From NCBI GenBank assembly GCA_964442515.1, contig CAYUAC010000118.1:1-5841 (forward strand): a stretch of DNA of 5,841 nucleotides, read 5' to 3'. Shown here piece after piece: positions 1-4,669 of this stretch; the stretch's first letter is position 1, and each line of letters opens with the position of its first letter. Position numbers and translations under genes: made by a program. This stretch comes from TCS-49 sp964442515 (GTDB lineage Bacteria > Campylobacterota > Campylobacteria > Campylobacterales > Sulfurovaceae). The notes under the pieces are model-generated. The model was not told where the DNA came from and ran no database searches. It saw nothing but the letters and a program-made list of their open reading frames with translations.

Positions 1-1247
1 CAGAGACCGTCTTTTTTCATCTCTTCGACAATCTTAACGCCGGGTTTGGCGAATTTATCGTTATAGGTATTAACAAGCGAATCATACTGTTCATAAAAGT
101 TATCCACGTGGTGGCTGCTGTGGCAGTTTTCGCACACGCCTTTCATTTTATCTCTTCTGTCTTCCCATGAAATAACCTCTTTGACCACTTTCTGCGCTTT
201 CTTTTTGACTAGTTCATCACCTTCTCTGACAAACTTCGTGTATGTGGCTTCTTCACCGACGCTTGGCGGTTCTTCGCCGGGAATATCCGTCTGGGTGCCG
301 TCTTCAAATATCACGCGGTTGAGTTTTTTTGAAACCTGCGGGCGCAGTGTCCAGCTGATCCTGTCGCCGACATCATGACTGCCCTGTACAACCGAACCGT
401 TGCCCTTTTTATATGCCCCCATATGGCATGTGGAACAAGTAGGCGCGGCTGTATAGTGCTCTCCAAGAATCCAGTCGCCTCTTTTGTAAATATTCATACC
501 GCCCTTGACGTCGCCTTTTGGCGCGGCATTGTAAGCGATACCGTGCTTGGATTCTTCATAAATCTCTTTTTGGGGATGATCGGGACCCATATGGCATTTA
601 CCGCAGTTATCGGGCTGTCTTGCCTTGGTCGCGTCAAAATCGTGACGGCTGTGGCATGCGTTACAGGTACCTTTTGATCCGTCGTGATTAATACGGCCGA
701 TACCGCTGTTTGGCCATGTCATGGGATCCATAACCGGCGCGCCTTCGGCGTTATAGATCAGTTCGTTTGTTTTGGGGTCTCTTTTTGGTTTGATCACGGA
801 GCCGTGGCACTGCCAGCAGCCGTTAACCGCGTCGGCCTTGCTGTCGGGAAACGACGCGACCACTTCAGCAAGCATATTATCCAGCGATGCCATAATCTGA
901 CCCGCTTTTGCGTGGTGGGACTTCTGGAACTCGTGGGATTCATCCTCGTGGCATTCTGAACAGTCTTTTGGTGTTGTCACCGTTTTGATAAACGCACCCT
1001 CGTGCTCATAACCCAGCGGATCGTCTTTTTCTGCCGCGTGGCAGCTGTAGCAGCCTACCCCCGCATCATGGTGTTCACTGTCTTCCCACTGCCCGACAAT
1101 CCCGCCGTGTTCTTTGGCGTGGCAGGTAACGCAATCCTGATTTTTCTCGATGACATTGTCATGTCTGACCCGTGAAGACTCTTCTGTTGTCGCATAGGCA
1201 GAACTGACAAGCAGCGCTGCAGCGATAAACGCGATAACTCTTTTCAT
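1..1247 (-). CDS. haoA: Octaheme c-type cytochrome of the hydroxylamine oxidoreductase (HAO) family, 3' end cut by the window edge
   Basis: 415 residues are visible; the C-terminus lies beyond position 1. The start is ATG at 1247-1245 behind AAAGGAG at 1260-1254. A Sec signal peptide (residues 1-19, ending AYA) exports it to the periplasm. Eight CxxCH haem motifs lie at 39-43, 66-70, 96-100, 144-148, 195-199, 215-219, 271-275 and 372-376. Motif 4, in the context GCWQCHGS, occupies the position of the catalytic (P460-type) haem in HAO. The stretches NCGKCHMGPDHPQKEIYEE and SHDVGDRISWTLRP (290-303) look typical of HAO rather than of octaheme tetrathionate reductase or MccA sulfite reductase. 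Known members either oxidise hydroxylamine/hydrazine using a haem-crosslinking tyrosine, or, in Campylobacterota, lack it and reduce nitrite and hydroxylamine to ammonium. That tyrosine would lie past the window edge, so direction cannot be read. The neighbouring quinol module favours the reductive role (inference). Family call firm; substrate and symbol less so. Confidence 0.88.
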   Translation of the reverse strand, partial: MKRVIAFIAAALLVSSAYATTEESSRVRHDNVIEKNQDCVTCHAKEHGGIVGQWEDSEHHDAGVGCYSCHAAEKDDPLGYEHEGAFIKTVTTPKDCSECHEDESHEFQKSHHAKAGQIMASLDNMLAEVVASFPDSKADAVNGCWQCHGSVIKPKRDPKTNELIYNAEGAPVMDPMTWPNSGIGRINHDGSKGTCNACHSRHDFDATKARQPDNCGKCHMGPDHPQKEIYEESKHGIAYNAAPKGDVKGGMNIYKRGDWILGEHYTAAPTCSTCHMGAYKKGNGSVVQGSHDVGDRISWTLRPQVSKKLNRVIFEDGTQTDIPGEEPPSVGEEATYTKFVREGDELVKKKAQKVVKEVISWEDRRDKMKGVCENCHSSHHVDNFYEQYDSLVNTYNDKFAKPGVKIVEEMKKDGL

Positions 1248-1279
1248 CTTTTGCTCCTTTTTACGATGTATTCTTTTGT

Positions 1280-1315
1280 ACTATAGCAATCTTGCGTGCA
1301 ATTTCCGTGCAAAAA
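1280..1315 (-). promoter_or_regulatory. haoA promoter with tandem TTGCAC operator and -10 element
   Basis: Read on the minus strand, TTGCAC occurs at 1312-1307 and again at 1301-1296, 11 bp apart. After exactly 10 bp comes TATAGT at 1285-1280, a good -10 hexamer. No normal -35 is present at 17 bp from it, so the repeats probably take that place by binding an activator. An implied transcript start near 1273 would give a leader of about 26 nt before the haoA ATG. The same arrangement precedes the tetraheme cytochrome operon at 3929-3895. OmpR/PhoB-family regulators bind 11-bp-spaced direct repeats next to the -10, and such a regulator is encoded at 4010-4669. Assigning it as the binder is an inference. 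Confidence 0.65.
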
Positions 1316-1324
1316 CAGCTCTGT

Positions 1325-2509
1325 TTACTTTTGGCTGTACGCGACCTCATCCTCTTTATTCCACAGCGGGAAAACCTTTGACAGCAGCCACAACGTTACA
1401 ACCGGCGCGATCAGCATAATAACCGTGACCAGTATCCCCTCTTTTTCAAAAAATTCGGGGTGATAAGCGGCAAACCCTCTTTCACTTTTTGCAATCAGCT
1501 GCCCGCCGATAACAACATTCCAGCGCATAAACAGCACCTGGGCTAAAAGCATGAGGCTCACAATAGAAGCCACCGGCAGCAGGATCGCCCTTTTTGGCGG
1601 CTTGATCGCAAGCCACATCAGGATCGCAAACGGAATGATTGAGAGCACTTTGACCTGCATCGTCCAAAAGCTCCAGCCAAGCGGGCCTGAAAGCAGCTGC
1701 GCGACGTGGTGCCACCCTTCGGTTCCGCCGTAAGCGTGCACACCGATTTCAAGCATTTCAAACGTAAAATCAAAAATAAAAAAGGTCAAAAGCAACCGTA
1801 CAAGGGTTTGTACCGTTTGGGTATTGATCTGGCGCGCTTTGCCCGTGAGCCACTTAATAGCGATATAAAACAGGATTATCCCCGCAATCCCGGAAACAGA
1901 AGCAGAAAGCAGGAAGATAATAGGCATCAGCGGTGTAAACCACCATTCGACCGTTTTTACGGCCCCGAAAATAAAACCCACATATCCGTGCAGCATAGAC
2001 GCAAGCGGAATCCCGATCGCGCCCAGCACATACGTAACCTTATGATCTCTTTTCTGCCCCTGCAATGATGTATCATTAGTCCCCAGGGTCAAAACCTCAT
2101 AGATTTTGCGCTTAACTCCCGTTGCATTGGCTTTGAGTACAGTCAATTCATACCGGTACACAAACAAAATCTCAAAGATCAGCAGCACGCTGTAAGAAAA
2201 ATAGATATAGCCAAAGCCCGCCATCATCGAAGGCCCCACGAAATTTGGCGTAAACAGCATGTTTAACGCCCGCTCGGGATGGCCCAGGTGATTTAAAAGC
2301 GGAGCGGTGACAAACAACAGCCAGGAAAGCGCAAAAATCAAAGCAAATTTCGCGACCGGTTCTAAACTCTTTACCCCAAAGACATGAGATAAAGCACTCA
2401 CGATAAACGCCCCCGCCACAACTCCGGTAATATAGGGATAGATCACAATCATCAGTGTCCAGTGGGCGTGGGCATCGTTTGGAAAAACGTAGTTTAATAT
2501 ATCCATCAT
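1325..2509 (-). CDS. NrfD/PsrC-family integral membrane quinol dehydrogenase subunit
   Basis: This 394-residue protein has about nine hydrophobic segments (roughly 18-40, 54-74, 97-117, 159-181, 193-220, 236-257, 278-302, 308-326, 357-378). That is the size of the long NrfD branch (HybB/ActC/DsrP-like) rather than the eight-helix PsrC form. The loop motif LGHPERALNMLFTPNF at 75-90 and RWNVVIGGQ at 329-337 look characteristic of this family. Members exchange electrons between the membrane quinone pool and a periplasmic Fe-S partner, which is encoded directly upstream here. The Fe-S gene's stop and this start share an ATGA overlap (2506-2509), so translation is probably coupled. Two adjacent ATG codons (2509 and 2506) could each be the start. 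No molybdoenzyme is nearby, so its likely client is the cytochrome pair. Confident of family; direction of quinol chemistry is inferred. Confidence 0.9.
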   Translation of the reverse strand: MMDILNYVFPNDAHAHWTLMIVIYPYITGVVAGAFIVSALSHVFGVKSLEPVAKFALIFALSWLLFVTAPLLNHLGHPERALNMLFTPNFVGPSMMAGFGYIYFSYSVLLIFEILFVYRYELTVLKANATGVKRKIYEVLTLGTNDTSLQGQKRDHKVTYVLGAIGIPLASMLHGYVGFIFGAVKTVEWWFTPLMPIIFLLSASVSGIAGIILFYIAIKWLTGKARQINTQTVQTLVRLLLTFFIFDFTFEMLEIGVHAYGGTEGWHHVAQLLSGPLGWSFWTMQVKVLSIIPFAILMWLAIKPPKRAILLPVASIVSLMLLAQVLFMRWNVVIGGQLIAKSERGFAAYHPEFFEKEGILVTVIMLIAPVVTLWLLSKVFPLWNKEDEVAYSQK

Positions 2510-3336
2510 ACTACCTCCGGATGTGAATTAATATAATACAGCGTCGGTTCGTTGCCGATATCCTTTTTCAAAACCGTCAGCCGGGTTGAATCATGATAAA
2601 TCTTGGCCACCTCGCTGTCTGGATCGTTCAGATCACCAAACTTTCTGGCACCGGTGGGGCACGCGTTGACACACGCGGGCAGTTTGCCTTTGGTGACTCT
2701 GTGGTAGCACCATGTGCATTTGTCCGCCGTTTTGGTTTTAGGATTGATAAAACGCACTCCGTACGGACACGCCTGGATACAGTAGCCACACGCCACGCAG
2801 TGATCGGGATCGACGATGACAAACCCATCTGGAGTGGTAAACGTCGCCGCCACCGGACACACCTGCGTACAGGAAGGTTCATCGCACATATTGCACAGCT
2901 TGGGCACGAAAAACGCGTCTTTGATATCATGCTTGATATCATCTCTTGGGTGGTTGGAATACCCCTCTTCCCCGCCTTGGGGCGAGTCAACATACACGGT
3001 ATTGTAAATATCGATGATATAGCGCTCCACCCAGGTACGATACATTCCCTCAGGCACGTCGTTTTCGCGCCTGTCGGCAACACAGCATGCCCCGCAGCCG
3101 ATACAGGCGGTCACATCAACCATAAAACAATACTGCTTGCTGGGATCGACACCAGCGTTTTTGAATTTTTTGCTTAACTTCCCGGCAAACTCTTCATCTT
3201 CACTGATGACTTCACTGAAGAGGTTTGAACTCATCGGGATCATCAGCATCAAAGAACCGCCGACACTTTTGTTTATGACTTTATTGATAAAATCTCTTCT
3301 GTTTTGATCAATATACTCCTGCGTTATTTTTCCCAT
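2506..3336 (-). CDS. Tat-exported four-cluster ferredoxin-like protein (NrfC/PsrB type)
   Basis: 276 residues, the usual length for this family. ATG at 3336-3334 follows AGGAGG at 3349-3344 with 7-nt spacing, inside the end of the tetraheme cytochrome gene (13-bp overlap). The N-terminus carries a twin-arginine motif, NRRDFI (12-17), then a weakly hydrophobic stretch (about 25-40), indicating folded export by Tat. Four cysteine groups follow: C78/C81/C84 (plus C85); C148/C151/C156/C160; C180/C183/C186/C190; and C207/C210/C222/C226. The last two end in CP, typical of ferredoxins. In group one, the cysteine normally four residues after the third is Asp88 (context ADRRENDVP), while an extra cysteine sits at 85. 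One cluster may therefore be Asp-ligated, ligated in a rearranged way, or [3Fe-4S]. Role: relays electrons between the NrfD-like membrane subunit encoded next and the periplasmic cytochromes. Confidence 0.92.
   Translation of the reverse strand: MGKITQEYIDQNRRDFINKVINKSVGGSLMLMIPMSSNLFSEVISEDEEFAGKLSKKFKNAGVDPSKQYCFMVDVTACIGCGACCVADRRENDVPEGMYRTWVERYIIDIYNTVYVDSPQGGEEGYSNHPRDDIKHDIKDAFFVPKLCNMCDEPSCTQVCPVAATFTTPDGFVIVDPDHCVACGYCIQACPYGVRFINPKTKTADKCTWCYHRVTKGKLPACVNACPTGARKFGDLNDPDSEVAKIYHDSTRLTVLKKDIGNEPTLYYINSHPEVV
2514..2518 (-). promoter_or_regulatory. Shine-Dalgarno site that decides between two adjacent NrfD-like start codons
   Basis: GGAGG lies inside the end of the upstream Fe-S gene. 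It is 4 nt from the first ATG (2509-2507) and 7 nt from the second (2506-2504). The second spacing is closer to optimal, so translation may begin at residue 2 of the longer reading. Confidence 0.55.
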
Positions 3337-3869
3337 GAAGAAACCTCCTTGGCTAAGGTTTTAAATTGCTTTGCCCGGTCGATATGTTCTTTAGGGGCGT
3401 GGACATTGTGGCACTGGCTGCACTCATTGTCCAAATCTTTGCCCTGTTCCTGCAGATGTGTTTTTTTATCCACAATGACAGGAAAGAATTCTTTGCGGCC
3501 GGTGACATCTTTGTGACAGCCCAGGCACTGCCGTGTCAACTCCTCTTCACCGGCAACGGGCATATCCGCAACCTTTTTTCCACTCTTTACGTGTGAATCC
3601 AAAGGCGCGTGACAGCTTTCACAGGCAAGCCTTTCATGGACAGAGTGCTCTTTTGCTTTATAGACATACTTGTGACACTCTTTGCACGATTTGTTCTGCC
3701 CGTGGCGCACCGGTTCGTTGAGCTCGTCTATAACGGCATCTGCCCTGTAGTAGCCCAGTTCTCCCCAGCTGTCAGGCAAAAAGATCATGCGTCCGCCGAC
3801 AATCAATACAACAAGGATCACAAGAATCCCTATGGCTCTTTGCCAAAAGGCATTTGGATTTTCTTTCAC
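3324..3869 (-). CDS. Membrane-anchored tetraheme cytochrome c
   Basis: 181 residues starting with GTG at 3869-3867. An uncleaved N-terminal helix (about 11-30) with the positive charge of R11 before it anchors a periplasmic domain. Four CxxCH motifs lie at 62-66, 83-87, 115-119 and 150-154. At least seven further histidines (56, 75, 78, 93, 138, 157, 162) can supply second axial ligands, so bis-His electron-transfer haems are likely. Size and single anchor recall NapC/NrfH. However, the first haem sits about 30 residues from the membrane helix and the usual NapC/NrfH start of the haem domain is not evident, so I class it as a cytochrome c3/c7-like tetraheme protein instead. It is first in an operon with the Fe-S and NrfD-like proteins and probably passes their electrons to the octaheme enzyme (inference). 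Confidence 0.88.
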   Translation of the reverse strand: MKENPNAFWQRAIGILVILVVLIVGGRMIFLPDSWGELGYYRADAVIDELNEPVRHGQNKSCKECHKYVYKAKEHSVHERLACESCHAPLDSHVKSGKKVADMPVAGEEELTRQCLGCHKDVTGRKEFFPVIVDKKTHLQEQGKDLDNECSQCHNVHAPKEHIDRAKQFKTLAKEVSSWEK

Positions 3870-3874
3870 TCAAG

Positions 3875-3880
3875 CCTCCT
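3875..3880 (-). promoter_or_regulatory. Strong Shine-Dalgarno fixing the GTG start of the tetraheme cytochrome
   Basis: Perfect AGGAGG read on the minus strand, 5 nt before GTG at 3869-3867. No in-frame ATG gives a full membrane anchor, so this site is what supports the GTG start. Confidence 0.8.
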
Positions 3881-3894
3881 TTTGCTTTTTTTAT

Positions 3895-3929
3895 ATGGTA
3901 CATACAGTTCGTGCAAACAATGTGCAAAA
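3895..3929 (-). promoter_or_regulatory. Promoter of the tetraheme/Fe-S/NrfD operon with tandem TTGCAC operator
   Basis: On the minus strand TTGCAC occurs at 3927-3922 and 3916-3911, 11 bp apart. After exactly 10 bp comes TACCAT at 3900-3895 as the -10. The shared pattern with the haoA promoter is TTTTGCAC-N4-[AT]TTGCACG-N9-TAnnnT, including every spacing. The implied transcript start near 3888 leaves a leader of about 19 nt carrying the AGGAGG site. No -35 hexamer stands at the standard distance, consistent with activator dependence. The divergent response regulator gene begins 80 bp to the right and is the natural candidate to bind here. Confidence 0.65.
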
Positions 3930-3934
3930 GACCC

Positions 3935-3948
3935 TTGACTTAAATCAA
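3935..3948. promoter_or_regulatory. Candidate Crp/Fnr-family binding site in the divergent promoter region
   Basis: TTGAC-TTAA-ATCAA matches the Fnr consensus TTGAT-N4-ATCAA at nine of ten defined positions. Its centre (3941.5) lies 41.5 bp upstream of a start predicted at A3983 for the regulator transcript. That is the classic class II activator position. It also lies about 53 bp upstream of the predicted start of the leftward operon. A single match of this kind can occur by chance, and no Fnr-like gene is visible in the window. Confidence 0.45.
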
Positions 3949-3970
3949 TGTTTAGCCGAATTGATTTTAT

Positions 3971-3976
3971 TACAAT
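3971..3976 (+). promoter_or_regulatory. Probable -10 element of the response regulator / kinase operon
   Basis: TACAAT is followed by an A/T-rich stretch and sits about 34 bp before the response regulator ATG. The region where a -35 would lie shows no good hexamer, but the Fnr-like palindrome overlaps that zone, so activation may replace it. TATAAG at 3976-3981 is an alternative reading of the same A/T block. Confidence 0.4.
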
Positions 3977-4009
3977 ATAAGCATCGATTCGGATAAACGA
4001 GGGGTTGTT

Positions 4010-4669
4010 ATGTACATCGCTTTAATGGAAGATGACGGTTTTATTAAAGATCAGATTACAATCTATTTTCAGCATAAAGGTTATGAGATAAATACGTTTG
4101 ATAACGGACAGGAGTTGCTGGAAGCAAAAAATCTGTACCGGTTTGATCTTTTTTTGCTTGATATCGACACCCCGTATATAGACGGATTTGAAGTCCTTCA
4201 TTATCTCCGTCAAAATGACATAACAGATCCGGCTATCTTTGTTACGGCCAAAAACCACATAAGCTACGTCAAAAAAGGCTATGAACTCGGATGTAACGAT
4301 TATGTCAAAAAACCTTTTGACCTTGAAGAGTTGGAACTGCGCATCAAGCAGCTCGTCCCGGAGCACAATCACTTTGTACTGGATGAAAATTTGATTTATG
4401 ATCATAACAGATTAAAACTCTACAAAAACGGCAAAACGATCTCATTTACCCAGATAGAAACTGCTATTATTGACTATTTTGTCAAAAATGCTACACAGCT
4501 TATCACCTACGGACAGCTGCAAAACGCGATATGGCAAGATAAAGACGTCAGCCAGAGCACTATACGAAGCGTTATCAGAAATATCAGAAAAAAAGCAGAT
4601 TGCGATTTTATACAAAACCACAGAGGTTTGGGATACAGGCTTAAAAATGACCTTACGCCTGCACTATAA
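4010..4669 (+). CDS. OmpR/PhoB-family response regulator
   Basis: 219 residues, a normal length for the family. ATG at 4010 follows GAGGGG (3999-4004). The receiver domain (1-115) has the acidic pocket E7/D8/D9, phospho-acceptor D51 (in LLDIDTP), the switch residue T79 (FVTA) and the conserved lysine K101 (VKKPF). All needed residues are intact. The C-terminal part (about 122-215) is a winged-helix DNA-binding domain. The segment SQSTIRSVIRNIRKK (184-198) fits the recognition helix, and NHRGLGYRLK (205-214) fits the wing hairpin typical of OmpR/PhoB proteins. It is co-transcribed with the following histidine kinase. The 11-bp-spaced TTGCAC direct repeats before both cytochrome transcription units match the known way such proteins bind DNA as head-to-tail dimers. 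It is therefore the likely activator of this respiratory module; the target assignment is an inference. Confidence 0.93.
   Translation: MYIALMEDDGFIKDQITIYFQHKGYEINTFDNGQELLEAKNLYRFDLFLLDIDTPYIDGFEVLHYLRQNDITDPAIFVTAKNHISYVKKGYELGCNDYVKKPFDLEELELRIKQLVPEHNHFVLDENLIYDHNRLKLYKNGKTISFTQIETAIIDYFVKNATQLITYGQLQNAIWQDKDVSQSTIRSVIRNIRKKADCDFIQNHRGLGYRLKNDLTPAL

Noticed and set aside
181..959. Open frames on the plus strand across the octaheme gene
   Set aside because: They are antisense shadows of a gene with eight correctly placed haem motifs and a signal peptide. They have no ribosome sites or recognisable domains.
1..1247. Octaheme tetrathionate reductase or MccA sulfite reductase as identity of the octaheme protein
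   Set aside because: All eight motifs are plain CxxCH with no wide-spaced haem motif as in MccA and no lysine-type motif as in tetrathionate reductase within the visible part. The surrounding motifs look like HAO. The operon layout alone would have fitted MccA.
1311..1327. Inverted repeat AAACAGAGCTGTTT followed by T residues at the end of the NrfD-like gene, resembling a terminator
   Set aside because: The stem is mostly A-T, the usable loop is very short, and the T-run is part of the TTTTGCAC operator. It is too weak to call a terminator.
3681..3688. Another TTTGCACG on the plus strand inside the tetraheme gene
   Set aside because: It is a single copy with no partner 11 bp away, lies within coding sequence just beside a haem-binding cysteine motif, and has no promoter context.
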